Positions 6,796-15,273 of a stretch of 64,000 nt of DNA are shown here, in pieces. How positions within the stretch are numbered: the first letter of the stretch is position 1; each line of letters starts with the position of its first letter. Both the position numbers and the translations under genes were made by a program. The stretch lies in assembly GCF_000376785.1 (NCBI RefSeq), contig NZ_AQXX01000113.1, forward strand, positions 1 through 64,000, given 5' to 3'. The DNA comes from Hahella ganghwensis DSM 17046 (GTDB lineage: Bacteria; Pseudomonadota; Gammaproteobacteria; Pseudomonadales; Oleiphilaceae). A model generated the notes under the pieces. The model saw nothing but the letters and a program-made list of their open reading frames with translations, made no database searches and had not been told where the DNA came from.

Positions 6796-8007
6796 TCAGG
6801 ACCTTAAACCACAACCCAGTCTATAGGCAGTACCAACACCAAAAAGCAGGAAGAGCATATCTATAAGTCCGAAGTCTTCCTGCATGAGATCCCAAGTGGA
6901 AAGGTCTTTTATTTCCTGCTCAAAACTACTCTTCACCCATTCTTCAAAGCCGGGTTGTTCCAATGCCATTTTCTGAAGTTCCGGCTCATAGTATTCTCGG
7001 AATTCGGTGATTTCCTCATAAGTGACATCTCCTGTATCCATGGACTCACTGTATCCATAATCCACCATGAATTGTCTCAGGGTCTCATCGTCATGAACTT
7101 CAGACTGGTAAAGAACGGCCGCTTCCATTATTCCATCATAGATGGGCCGGAATTCTTCTGTGTCAAACTCCCCGGCTTCCGTTAAAATCTCGAACCATTG
7201 GGATTGAAGGCTTTGGGTGGCCATGTATTTACCACCAAAAATGGCCGCAACTGCCAGGACACCACAGGCAATTCCCATATTCTGCCCCTGACCGCCAAGG
7301 GCGATGGCGGCATAGCCTATGGCGCCTCCAATCAACCAGGCGATCAGGCCGAATTCATAACCAAATGCCACGGCAATGAACTTCCACAGTAATGCGCCCA
7401 GAAGGGCCGCACCTGCCGCAGCTGCCAGTGCTTTAAGATTAAACGGTGCCGGTTCATCGGAAGTTTCATCTGCACTATCGTTGGATGTAAATGTTTTACC
7501 CGGGGCACTGTTAGTAATATTCGCACCGGGTCTGGATGGTGTTTTTAGATCGGGAGGCGGGGCAGTAGGCTCTGCAGAGGCTGCCAGAACTTTATGCAGA
7601 TAGACGCCACAACCGGCACACTGCTCGGCCATTTCCTGTACCAACTGGCATTTGGGGCAGGTAACGGTGTTTGTACTTTGCTCGGGGGAGCCGGGTTTTT
7701 CCTGAGGGGCGTTCAGCTCTTCTTCCGTTGGCTCCAATGCCAACGTTAAAGGAGCTTTAACCGGTTCCGCTTTTTGTTCTTTGACTGTGACAACCAGGCC
7801 GATGCCTTCCAGCTTTTGCACATAGGCCCGGGCAGTTTCCAGGTCGAGCCCTTTCTTAAGTACACGCGGTTTATTCAACAGAGCTTTTGCTTTCTCCGGT
7901 GTGGTTTTAAACAGCTTGGCGCACGACTCGATGACGTTGTCCGGATCAAAGCCCGGGTTCATTTCCCCGCTACTCACCACTTTATAAGTTGGTGATGACT
8001 CCCCCAT
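6796..8007 (-). CDS. Membrane protein with a zinc-ribbon motif, unknown function
   Basis: A 403-residue protein. Residues about 1-80 form a soluble domain with PDNVIESCAKLFKTTPEKAKALLNKP and LETARAYVQKLEGIGLVVTV, reminiscent of ribosomal-L12-like or FHIPEP-like small folds. A four-cysteine zinc ribbon follows (CPKCQ ... CAGCG), then a Pro/Ser-rich linker, then three to four transmembrane segments (ALAAAAGAALLGALLWKFIA, LIAWLIGGAIGYAAIAL, MGIACGVLAVAAIFGGKYMA), an acidic domain, and a final hydrophobic stretch. The ATG used has AGGGAG eight bases upstream; a GTG three codons earlier does not. I do not recognise the family. Confidence 0.75.
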   Translation of the reverse strand: MGESSPTYKVVSSGEMNPGFDPDNVIESCAKLFKTTPEKAKALLNKPRVLKKGLDLETARAYVQKLEGIGLVVTVKEQKAEPVKAPLTLALEPTEEELNAPQEKPGSPEQSTNTVTCPKCQLVQEMAEQCAGCGVYLHKVLAASAEPTAPPPDLKTPSRPGANITNSAPGKTFTSNDSADETSDEPAPFNLKALAAAAGAALLGALLWKFIAVAFGYEFGLIAWLIGGAIGYAAIALGGQGQNMGIACGVLAVAAIFGGKYMATQSLQSQWFEILTEAGEFDTEEFRPIYDGIMEAAVLYQSEVHDDETLRQFMVDYGYSESMDTGDVTYEEITEFREYYEPELQKMALEQPGFEEWVKSSFEQEIKDLSTWDLMQEDFGLIDMLFLLFGVGTAYRLGCGLRS

Positions 8008-8129
8008 TGCACTCACTCCCTACATTTCTTTTCAATGAAAGGAGAATAGACGTTTTGTTACATTTTCTCCAATAACATCAGGTATTTGGCGTGAATAATG
8101 GAAGAAAGAGAGAAAAAAGGTAGATTGGT

Positions 8130-8771
8130 TCAAAAACCGTTCATGATCTTAAGATATTGATTCACTTTCGATGAAGAGTGGTTCTCCTGGCCTAGTTTTT
8201 CTGTAATGGACAGAACTGTCTGCAGGTCTTCCAGGGTTTGGCGATCCTTTCCAGAGAAACTTATCTCACTGCTATTGAGGTGAAAGTCCAGGGCCGCAAT
8301 GATGGAAGATTCAGTAAGATCGCTTCCTTGAGCATTAGGATTATCAAGATTTTCCAGGATCTCCATTGAACTTCCAATCAGCGTTTTCAGCCCACTGTTT
8401 TCCTCATCTGCGAGCCTGTCGAACAGCGACTGCAGGGACTCCTGAAGTTCTTCAACGCTTTGGGTGGTTTGCTCAACAGGGTTGCTTGAAGCAAGGTTTC
8501 CGCTGAGCTTTTCGGCCTCTTCTGATGAGAGAAAGCCCAACTCTGTTAGCCGGGTGATAAAGGTCTGGCTGACACGAAAGCCCGAGGAGGTAATATTGAA
8601 TTCCTTGTTCAATTGCGCCAGTTTTTCTGCCCGCGTGCTGATACTGGATTCAGCGTTGTTGGCATTATCCGTGGCCGCACCTGTTTGAACCGCGTCTGTG
8701 TTCGCTGTGCCTGATACTCCATTATGCCGGTTATGTAGAAGATTAAGGGTGGTATCGCTGATTGAAATCAT
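8130..8771 (-). CDS. Hypothetical acidic helical protein
   Basis: A 213-residue protein without signal peptide or membrane segment. It is rich in Ser, Asn, Glu and Leu, with several amphipathic helices (VEELQESLQSLFDRLADEE, RAEKLAQLNKEF, LEDLQTVLSITEKLGQE). A short Asn/Ala-rich low-complexity stretch lies near residues 25-45. The N-terminus (MISISDTTLNLL) resembles that of proteins exported without a signal, but no family was recognised. AAGGA lies about ten bases before the ATG. Gaps to both neighbours exceed 100 bp, so it is probably monocistronic. Confidence 0.65.
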   Translation of the reverse strand: MISISDTTLNLLHNRHNGVSGTANTDAVQTGAATDNANNAESSISTRAEKLAQLNKEFNITSSGFRVSQTFITRLTELGFLSSEEAEKLSGNLASSNPVEQTTQSVEELQESLQSLFDRLADEENSGLKTLIGSSMEILENLDNPNAQGSDLTESSIIAALDFHLNSSEISFSGKDRQTLEDLQTVLSITEKLGQENHSSSKVNQYLKIMNGF

Positions 8772-8993
8772 CGTGAGTCATTCCTTTGGGGCTGTGATGT
8801 TGGCATTGGAACTACCTGGAGTTGATCACAGCAAATCACATGCCTAAATCATCAAGGTGTGAAAAAGTGAGGTAGCAGGCCCGAAAAGGCGGGAGTTAGA
8901 GTGGATGGCAGCTGTTCTGGCGGCCAGGATTTGCATCACCGCCCCTTTGCAGAGGCAGTGATTTACCGGTGCGGAGATTCAGTGATACTGGGA

Positions 8994-9878
8994 TCAGATT
9001 GTAGTGGCCTTCTCATTACGACAACGGTGGAAATTGAACCGATTAAATGGCGAGCTTCCCCATTCATAAAACCAGGGACTATGTTCCTGGTAGACTCTCA
9101 GTCGGCACTGCAGTGTTGGAATGAGCTCTTTGTAACGGGGAATTTGAGCAGAATCCTCTCGGAGCTTTTGCAAGGCTTTGCTTTGATACTCAATAGCCTC
9201 TTTGTATCTGCCATTTGCAGCATACACTGCTGCTTGGGTATCCCAAACCATTACCAGGCTCTGTTCTTTTGCCTCAGCTTCGATTACAGGTAATAAGTCC
9301 AGCGCCCGTTGACTGTCTCGGAACTGTTCGTCGGGGTGAACAGCCAACCACCAGGCAAACATGTGGTTAGAGTCGGGGGTATTGTCCAGCTCGATAGCTC
9401 TTTCGAAAAGTCGCTTGGATGTTGCCAGACTTTTCTCAACTCCTTTTCCAAAGCTATAGGTCAATGCGAGTAGGCGCAGTGAGGACGGGTATTCTGAATA
9501 GCGGCGGCCTCTGAGTATATCCGTGGCAGAACCGTCATTCTCGGAATTATCATCCATCAGCATAATGCGGGTTTTGACTTGCGGTATATAGTAATCCAGA
9601 TACTGCTGCTGACCTCTGTCCCCGGATAATGCCAAGTGATAATAGTGTTTGGCTTTATCAATATTGATAGGGATCTGGTGGTCTGTCAGGTACAGAAAGC
9701 TTGCCATAATGGCAGCCGTAGTACTTCCTTCTAAAGCCGCTTCTTCAAAAACCGGTAGAGCTTTGAATTCTCCCTCGGATTCCAGCATTTCGAGCGCTTT
9801 GCCGGTCTTGGTTGTGGTGCACCCAACAAAACCGAAACAGATGAATATCAGGATGAGCACTTTTACCGCAGGTGACAT
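8994..9878 (-). CDS. Lipoprotein with TPR/Sel1-like repeats
   Basis: A 294-residue lipoprotein: signal peptide MSPAVKVLILIFICFGFVGC with the lipobox FVGC. The body has helical repeats of the Sel1/TPR type (LPVFEEAALEGSTTAAIMAS, DKAKHYYHLALSGD, LRLLALTYSFGKGVEKS, SKRLFERAIELDN, GRYKEAIEYQSKALQKLRED). Such proteins usually act as envelope scaffolds. The residue after the lipidated Cys is Thr, which suggests outer-membrane sorting. GGAGA lies six bases before the ATG. No partner is obvious nearby. Confidence 0.85.
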   Translation of the reverse strand: MSPAVKVLILIFICFGFVGCTTTKTGKALEMLESEGEFKALPVFEEAALEGSTTAAIMASFLYLTDHQIPINIDKAKHYYHLALSGDRGQQQYLDYYIPQVKTRIMLMDDNSENDGSATDILRGRRYSEYPSSLRLLALTYSFGKGVEKSLATSKRLFERAIELDNTPDSNHMFAWWLAVHPDEQFRDSQRALDLLPVIEAEAKEQSLVMVWDTQAAVYAANGRYKEAIEYQSKALQKLREDSAQIPRYKELIPTLQCRLRVYQEHSPWFYEWGSSPFNRFNFHRCRNEKATTI

Positions 9879-10016
9879 GGATTCTCCAGAGGTTTTTTAT
9901 TTCTCTTAAAAGTTCGATATAAACAGGCCCGGGAATATTACCCCTGAGGGAAGAGGAGATCTACTGGTAGGTGATTAACTGTAAATTTTTAGAACGGTTA
10001 GCCTCGATTCGGTAAA

Positions 10017-10307
10017 TCAACGAGTCATTTTTTTCACAAAGACCACCACAAACAGGGCCAGGGTAAAGCTGCCGATAAAGGCTTCCAGGGCTGCAAACCC
10101 TCTGGCGATGCCAATAGGAGCCAAATCCCCGTAACCTAACGTCGTGAAAGTGACTACGCTGAAATAGAGGCTGCTGAAAAAAGCCTGAATGTTATCCGTC
10201 AGTGGCAGGCCTGCCTCGAATCCTAGTGATTCGCCACTGAACGAAAGGCCCGCAAAAAAATACAGAGTGGCAAAGGTCAGAATGACCAAAAGAGAGAATA
10301 CGATCAC
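10017..10307 (-). CDS. Two-helix potassium channel pore protein
   Basis: A 96-residue protein with two transmembrane helices flanking a K+ selectivity filter (FTTLGYGDLAP). It has no separate regulatory domain. It starts with GTG inside the last codons of the pentapeptide gene, overlapping it by four bases. In many bacteria a pentapeptide protein ending in a CGYGE-Q/R-P-L/W-R motif runs straight into this type of pore. Here that continuity is broken by one reading-frame step, so the two products may be halves of a split fusion. Confidence 0.8.
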   Translation of the reverse strand: MIVFSLLVILTFATLYFFAGLSFSGESLGFEAGLPLTDNIQAFFSSLYFSVVTFTTLGYGDLAPIGIARGFAALEAFIGSFTLALFVVVFVKKMTR

Positions 10308-10972
10308 TCTAAAGGTTGTTCCCCATACCCACAGAACAGATCCACCGTTTTGGAAATAATGCGTTTAAACGAAAATAGAGGGAGTTGCATGCGGCGCATG
10401 ATCATCTCTCTTTGGAAAAAGCGACCGGCATTTTCAAACAGCCCCTGATCTTCACAGACCTTGCGCAGATGTCGGTATATTTCCTCCGCCTGTTGATAAA
10501 GGTCCAGCATCTGTTCCCGGGATGTTGCTTTTCTTGCCTGGGATTCCTGCAGAATTTCCTCTCCCCAGTTCACCTGTTCAATTTTGGCGTTCTTGAATTT
10601 GGTACCCAGAAGGTTGCAGCCTTCAAGGTTGGCATAGTGCAGGTTGGCATTCTCCAGATCTGCTTTCATGAGGGAGCTGCCGGAAAAATCCAGCATAAAG
10701 CAATGGGCATTCTTCAGATTGGCGCGATATAGATCAGCGTGAAGTAACTTGTATCCGTCTTTGGCATTGGCTTTTACAAGGTTGACGCCTTCCAGGTTGC
10801 TACGGCTGAGATTGAACCTTTCCATAGGGGCGCCTGTTCGGGCTCTTTGCTCCAGTGCGTGGCACAGGTTGGCCATTGTGCGGCAATCTCCGGATTGCCA
10901 CATTGCTTCACTTATCACCATTTCGTCTGAATCGCTGTCGTCTGACAAGATGAACCCCCATGCCCTTTGCAT
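10304..10972 (-). CDS. Pentapeptide-repeat protein preceding the channel
   Basis: A 222-residue protein with pentapeptide repeats in about residues 50-135 (FNLSRSNLEGVNLVKANA, ADLYRANLKNAHC, ADLENANLHYANLEGCNLLG), then a helical part (QAEEIYRHLRKVCEDQGLFENAGRFFQREM). It ends in FCGYGEQPLE, the hinge normally joined to an ion-channel pore in fused homologues. The stop overlaps the GTG of the pore gene. No strong ribosome site precedes the ATG, so the start is uncertain. The repeats would form a right-handed beta-helix acting as a cytoplasmic regulatory domain. Confidence 0.8.
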   Translation of the reverse strand: MQRAWGFILSDDSDSDEMVISEAMWQSGDCRTMANLCHALEQRARTGAPMERFNLSRSNLEGVNLVKANAKDGYKLLHADLYRANLKNAHCFMLDFSGSSLMKADLENANLHYANLEGCNLLGTKFKNAKIEQVNWGEEILQESQARKATSREQMLDLYQQAEEIYRHLRKVCEDQGLFENAGRFFQREMIMRRMQLPLFSFKRIISKTVDLFCGYGEQPLE

Positions 10973-11099
10973 ACAGAGCAGTTTCCCCGTATTGAGAATA
11001 GTTCATCTTTTACTTGTGGGATAAATCACTTGGCAGGGAGGCGAAGATCTCTATTCTTAGAAAGTGGTGTGGAGAGTCGTGGAAATGAAGTTAAAGAGG

Positions 11100-11275
11100 G
11101 GAACTTTTCCCAGTCTTTGATAGTCATAGTGAGGTGGAAGCTGTGAAGAATTGTCAGGTGATTTCGTCTTACTGAAGGTTCTTCACAGTCTACACTGGCG
11201 GTTTTCCCCTTCGCGCTTTCCTTTGCTAAGTCTTCCCGTATAGCGCAATCCCGGCTTAAGCCGGGATTCTTTTAA
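11100..11275 (+). ncRNA. Candidate small RNA ending in an intrinsic terminator
   Basis: No gene runs on the plus strand here, yet a textbook terminator ends the segment. Upstream of it, CTGTGAAGAA (11141-11150) pairs perfectly with TTCTTCACAG (11179-11188). An isolated structured segment plus terminator in a 330-bp gap suggests a small RNA. The 5' end is a guess and no convincing promoter was pinned down. Confidence 0.35.
11247..11274 (+). terminator. Intrinsic terminator, plus strand
   Basis: AATCCCGGC and GCCGGGATT form a perfect nine-bp stem around TTAA, followed by CTTTT. On the minus strand no T-run follows the stem, although the hairpin could also act after the gene ending at 11303. 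Confidence 0.75.
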
Positions 11276-11302
11276 ACAGCATCTTCATTCTGCGTCAGAT
11301 TA

Positions 11303-11623
11303 TTAATTTTCCAGAATGTCGATGATCTCCAGAGTTTTCTCAATCAAAATGATGGTCTTGTCAGCGGTTTCAATGGTGACAGTGCCGGCATTCCCGTCTC
11401 TGTGAACAACTTCACATTGATCATAGACATCGTGATCCAGAGTTTCGCCCTTCTGCAGTTTCTTTTGCCATCCAGGAGGAAGGGTTTTGCCACGGGACTG
11501 CTGCTTTTCCAAGCCGGGAGGTAAGGATTTCTCATCCTGCTTATCGCCTTTGGCGAAGGTCACACCCGGTGATAGAAAAAGGCAGATGGTGATTATCAGA
11601 AAAGGGCTGAATATTTTTTTCAT
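11303..11623 (-). CDS. Small periplasmic protein with LPPG repeats
   Basis: A 106-residue exported protein with a signal peptide (MKKIFSPFLIITICLFLSPG, cleavage near TFA-KG). The mature part has two related motifs, SLPPGLEKQQSRGKTLPPGW and QKKLQKGETLD, a pattern common to short RcnB-like periplasmic proteins, then a small beta-rich end (VTIETADKTIILIE). Its function is unknown. No coupled neighbours are seen, with gaps of about 200 bp or more on both sides. Confidence 0.7.
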   Translation of the reverse strand: MKKIFSPFLIITICLFLSPGVTFAKGDKQDEKSLPPGLEKQQSRGKTLPPGWQKKLQKGETLDHDVYDQCEVVHRDGNAGTVTIETADKTIILIEKTLEIIDILEN

Positions 11624-11829
11624 CTAAAACTCTTGAAAATAATTTAATGGGAATATTATCCCAAATATATCGGTGTGGGAGTCAAAATGAAACCACCATT
11701 GTGTAGTAAAAAGTATACAAGACAGCTGTCGTGTCGCTAGTTCTGAAGACATGAGATCTGAGGACAAAAAAGCTCTCTGATAACGCGGACAATCAGGCCC
11801 CTGATCCTATCGATTGGTATTGCTGCTCT

Positions 11830-12495
11830 TTAAGCCCAGGAGACGCCTTTTGGTAGGCTGTAATCGCTATACTCAACATGGATAACTTTTCTGCTGCTGG
11901 GATGGCTGGCTTTACTCGAGGCGTGTAGCAAATGTGGACGCATGACGAGTATTGAGCCCGCAGAGGCATGACATGTCACGGGTTGACACTGCTGACGCTG
12001 AATGTCGATTTCATGCTGTGTCAGGACGCCTAAACGGTGGCTGCCAGGTATGACTTTAAGGCAGCCGGTTGATTCATCTGCAGGGTCTAAATGAATTCGT
12101 AGGGTGACCATGCGATCCAGAGCCGCTACCGGTGCCTGAACGTGATGCACACCGTCTTTTATACTCCATGGCCCCCAACCATCCTGCTCAAAGGGCGCGG
12201 ATACGGCAACGGTCTTGTCCTGATGCCAACTGACCAACCAATTGTTTTCTGGTGTTTTGTCAAACAAAATAGTGCGCACGACAGACGGCTGTCCGGTTAG
12301 ATATTGATTCGCAAGCTGAATAATATGGGAAGAGTTAATCAGAGCGTTAAGAGTGGGAAAATGTTTTTCGGCATTTCGGATACCCCCTCTACAGGGGGCA
12401 ATGAACTTCTCCGATATGTCTTTCTTTATAGCAACGATAGATTGCTCTGGAATGCAGTCTTTCAGGCTTTCAAAGCCATCTTCATTAAAGGGCAC
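11830..12495 (-). CDS. Phytanoyl-CoA dioxygenase (PhyH)-family Fe(II)/2-oxoglutarate oxygenase
   Basis: A 221-residue protein with the jelly-roll oxygenase signature: HQD within VSWHQDKTVAV (first His and Asp iron ligands), and the second His in RPHLLHASSKA. The Arg expected to bind 2-oxoglutarate is in the following SSRKVIHVEY. GCLKVIPGSHRLG is typical of PhyH proteins. The substrate is unknown. The start is a GTG. The stop of the macro-domain gene lies 28 bp upstream on the same strand, so the two are probably co-transcribed. Confidence 0.85.
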   Translation of the reverse strand: MPFNEDGFESLKDCIPEQSIVAIKKDISEKFIAPCRGGIRNAEKHFPTLNALINSSHIIQLANQYLTGQPSVVRTILFDKTPENNWLVSWHQDKTVAVSAPFEQDGWGPWSIKDGVHHVQAPVAALDRMVTLRIHLDPADESTGCLKVIPGSHRLGVLTQHEIDIQRQQCQPVTCHASAGSILVMRPHLLHASSKASHPSSRKVIHVEYSDYSLPKGVSWA

Positions 12496-12522
12496 AGCAT
12501 TGGATCTCTTTGAGAGGGGCTG

Positions 12523-13038
12523 CTAATCATTATTCTCAAGCAGACTTTGGTAGACGTTGAGGTCTTTGACAGAGAAACAGCAGAATATTATCTCGTGAAA
12601 TTGTTCGTTCCCAGACAGAAAATCATGAACTGTATCAACGGCGATTTTTGCTGCCATTTCAATAGGGTAGCCATATATCCCAGTGCTGATAGAGGGAAAC
12701 GCAATACTTCGTACATTGACGCTGGCAGCTATTTCCAGTGATCGTCTGTAGCAGGAAGCCAATAACTCGGGTTCACCAATCGTGCCGCCGCGCCAAACAG
12801 GACCTACAGTGTGAATAATATACTCTGCCGGTAGCTGATAACCTTTGGTGAGCTTTGCGTCGCCGGTTTTGCAGCCTCCCAGCAAACGACATTCATGAAC
12901 AAGTTCCGGGCCTGCTGCTCTATGAATGGCACCATCTACGCCTCCTCCTCCCAAAAGCGAAGAGTTTGCAGCATTAACGATTGCCTCAATTTCTAATTTG
13001 GTGATGTCACTTTGCTGGGTGTGAACCAGAGCTGCCAT
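12523..13038 (-). CDS. Macro-domain protein, O-acetyl-ADP-ribose deacetylase-like
   Basis: A 171-residue single macro domain close to E. coli Ymd[40 protein letters not shown], and [16 protein letters not shown]. The Asn of NAAN and the Asp of GGVDGAIH, used in catalysis by MacroD-type enzymes, are present. It would remove acetyl or ADP-ribosyl groups. It lies between the PhyH and SUKH-like genes on the same strand, and about 2 kb from the NAD salvage genes, a suggestive but unproven proximity. Confidence 0.92.
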   Translation of the reverse strand: MAALVHTQQSDITKLEIEAIVNAANSSLLGGGGVDGAIHRAAGPELVHECRLLGGCKTGDAKLTKGYQLPAEYIIHTVGPVWRGGTIGEPELLASCYRRSLEIAASVNVRSIAFPSISTGIYGYPIEMAAKIAVDTVHDFLSGNEQFHEIIFCCFSVKDLNVYQSLLENND

Positions 13039-13058
13039 TGTTCTGAACCTGTATTTGG

Positions 13059-13766
13059 CTAAAAATCAAAGATCCCAGGATTATGTTGCTTCCAAATACT
13101 CAGTTCAACTTCCCTTGGCAGAGTTCCATCAATGCTGTATTCCGGGTGGCTGACCCAATCTACACAGGTCGCCACCATGGTTTCAATGCTGTAGAAATGA
13201 ACCTCTACGCCTTCATGAACAGAGATGACAGGACGAGGCAGTGAGCTGTCAAAAGCGTGTTTCCCGGTAGGTATGACATACCAGGCCCCGTTGAAGGCGG
13301 CAATGGGGAAGGAGGCGTTTAAGAGATCATGGTTCTCCGCGATCTGGCCATAGGAGGCCATCATGCTTTTATATTCCTGTTCTGCCCGGGCCAGGCTGGT
13401 AAATGTGTTATCGCGAAACCAAAACGGGTAATCCTCCTCCCAGGCTTCATTTTCCTGTCCGCCACGCCATTGATAGAGAGATATGATCTCTGGGCTTAAG
13501 TTGCCGGGAAACCAATGGCATTGTTCCCTGATTTCAGCATCAGTGAGTGGGGGCAACAATGTCTCGCTGACCCAGAAACCTTTGCTTTCGTAAGCAGCGA
13601 GCAGACGCTCAAGCAGTAGATGAAGATGGTCTGCAGAAAACGGAGGAACCGTGATGCCGAGGGCTGGTTTGGATGTCTTTTCATCAGAGCATCCTCCCAG
13701 GACTCCCAATCCGGTTATTGCCGCGGCACTACGGAGAAGCATACGGCGACTAATGGATAAATTCAT
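13059..13766 (-). CDS. Tat-type lipoprotein with SMI1/KNR4 (SUKH)-like domain
   Basis: A 235-residue protein. The N-terminus carries twin arginines before a hydrophobic stretch and a lipobox ([17 protein letters not shown], then LGGC), so Tat export and lipidation are likely. The mature part has SUKH features: [41 protein letters not shown] and a C-terminal [16 protein letters not shown] domains often act as immunity proteins or bind partner proteins; an exported copy is unusual. No toxin gene is adjacent. Confidence 0.7.
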   Translation of the reverse strand: MNLSISRRMLLRSAAAITGLGVLGGCSDEKTSKPALGITVPPFSADHLHLLLERLLAAYESKGFWVSETLLPPLTDAEIREQCHWFPGNLSPEIISLYQWRGGQENEAWEEDYPFWFRDNTFTSLARAEQEYKSMMASYGQIAENHDLLNASFPIAAFNGAWYVIPTGKHAFDSSLPRPVISVHEGVEVHFYSIETMVATCVDWVSHPEYSIDGTLPREVELSIWKQHNPGIFDF

Positions 13767-13781
13767 CAGCGCCTCTCTTGC

Positions 13782-14453
13782 TCATTGGCAATTGGCTTCC
13801 CAGGAATCCAGTTGTTCTGAAAGGAAAGTCACCAGTGCCTCCTTCAGGTAGAGATTCTGTTCGGTCGTGTCGATTTTGACATGGTAACCGGCTACTGACA
13901 CGGAGGTATTACAAGAGGAACTATTCCCACCGAACAAACTGCAACTACCAAGGTGAAAATCAGCAAGCCTCTCGGGGACAGAGGCGGATTGTCCCGGTTC
14001 GATACTTAACAATTCCCAGAAAAGTTGCTCAGGTGGAGCCTCAGTGCTGACCCGATAAGACTCCCTGTCCTCATTATAGGAAACATGAGCACCAGCGAAC
14101 TCGCCCTGTAGCTTAAGAATATCCACATAGCTGCCAGGTGATAGCAGTGCATTAAGTTTGTCCTGGCTGACATAAGTAAATTTGGCAAACAGGAAAGACT
14201 CATATCCCGCATCCTCCGTCTCGTACTCTGATAACTGCGACGACACGGTTCCACTGTCGAAGGTGGCCATGAATGACTGGCCAAGAGATTTGTCTTCCGC
14301 ATCGGCAGTGGCTTTATGGTTGGAGGTGATCTCGATTGTTTCTGGAACACAAAATGTGCGATCACCCAGAGAAACGGTTGTTTCCTGTGAATGAGTACAG
14401 GCGCTGAAAGTCAGCATGAAAACTGGCAAGGTATATAACTGTTTAGGTGTCAT
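13782..14453 (-). CDS. Putative lipoprotein, unknown
   Basis: A 223-residue protein with a lipoprotein signal (MTPKQLYTLPVFMLTFSAC, lipobox FSAC). The mature part is acidic, Ser-rich, and has four further cysteines (FCVPE, GSCSLFGG, SSCNTSV, EANCQ) that could form disulfides. No family was recognised. It lies 15 bp upstream of the SUKH-like lipoprotein gene on the same strand, so both are probably made together. Confidence 0.65.
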   Translation of the reverse strand: MTPKQLYTLPVFMLTFSACTHSQETTVSLGDRTFCVPETIEITSNHKATADAEDKSLGQSFMATFDSGTVSSQLSEYETEDAGYESFLFAKFTYVSQDKLNALLSPGSYVDILKLQGEFAGAHVSYNEDRESYRVSTEAPPEQLFWELLSIEPGQSASVPERLADFHLGSCSLFGGNSSSCNTSVSVAGYHVKIDTTEQNLYLKEALVTFLSEQLDSWEANCQ

Positions 14454-14488
14454 TCCTGATCCACAGATAAATTAATTGTCTACCGACC

Positions 14489-15103
14489 CTAGGGTGAAAC
14501 CGAGCTGCCGATGCCTGTGCCGAGAAAATCGCACGAGTGACACCAGATCATCCTGTATAGGTCAGGAGGCAGGTTAAACAGTGTGCCCCCAAAAAGCCAG
14601 GAACCATCTGTAGATAGCAGGCCGGAGCCCACACCGTGTTTCTTGAAAACAATATGATGATACTCAGCCACTTGTTCCGGACTTAACACACCGGGGACAT
14701 TTCCAATGCAGTTTCTCAGGTCGTAGGTCACGGCTTTGGCGTGCTCAATCATCAGATCCACACCCAACTGATTAAGCTTGCGAGGATCACCTTTGAAGGT
14801 TGTCAGCCAGTTGGCAACTCTTCCATTGATGCCGGAATCTTCAAGGATAGGAATCGCAACTTCTGCGATGGGATCACCAACCGAACGTCTGGAATACCAG
14901 AAACTTTTTCTGTCACCGGCTTTAATGAATTCTTTCTGTTGGGCGGTAATGGTCTGGTCGCCATAGCGGTGTAAATTGGCGTTTTGCTGTGTGAGTGCAA
15001 TGGCTCCGCTGGAATCCAGGTAATATTCGACGATGCTGCTCATTCGTTGCAGCTCACCGGAATCGATTTTGGCTTTTTGGCACGCGTAGATAAAGTCTGT
15101 CAT
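14489..15103 (-). CDS. Hypothetical protein
   Basis: A 204-residue soluble protein with no recognised domain. It starts MTDFIYACQKAKIDSGELQR and ends with a motif containing CHSCDFLGTGIGSS. The frame is open 33 codons upstream, but this ATG has GGGAG seven bases before it. The YHHIVFKKHG and DLRNCIGNVPG stretches look like a compact alpha/beta fold. It lies 35 bp upstream of the lipoprotein gene. Confidence 0.6.
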   Translation of the reverse strand: MTDFIYACQKAKIDSGELQRMSSIVEYYLDSSGAIALTQQNANLHRYGDQTITAQQKEFIKAGDRKSFWYSRRSVGDPIAEVAIPILEDSGINGRVANWLTTFKGDPRKLNQLGVDLMIEHAKAVTYDLRNCIGNVPGVLSPEQVAEYHHIVFKKHGVGSGLLSTDGSWLFGGTLFNLPPDLYRMIWCHSCDFLGTGIGSSVSP

Positions 15104-15215
15104 GGAGTGCTCCCTCGTCCCTTCGCTGATTGTGATCAGTCTGGTTTTCCGAAAAATGTGCTTAACAAAGGATAAGCGATAACCTGACGCGAAACCCGTC
15201 AAAAACTTTTATAAA

Positions 15216-15252
15216 GTAGTGAAAAGCTATCTCTGCATGGCAGAGATAGCTT
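15216..15252 (-). terminator. Intrinsic terminator of nadV
   Basis: A perfect 13-bp stem (AAGCTATCTCTGC and its complement) with a three-base loop lies 22 bp after the nadV stop. On the minus strand it runs into TTTTCAC, a short T-run. Confidence 0.75.
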
Positions 15253-15273
15253 GTTAATTTCACATTGTTGCGA

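Noticed and set aside
10300-10312. Programmed -1 frameshift between the pentapeptide and channel genes
   Set aside because: The bases at the overlap do not form a slippery X-XXY-YYZ heptamer in the right frame.
11830-15103. Natural-product biosynthetic cluster suggested by the PhyH oxygenase
   Set aside because: No core synthase, carrier protein or transporter is present; the neighbours are lipoproteins and a macro domain.
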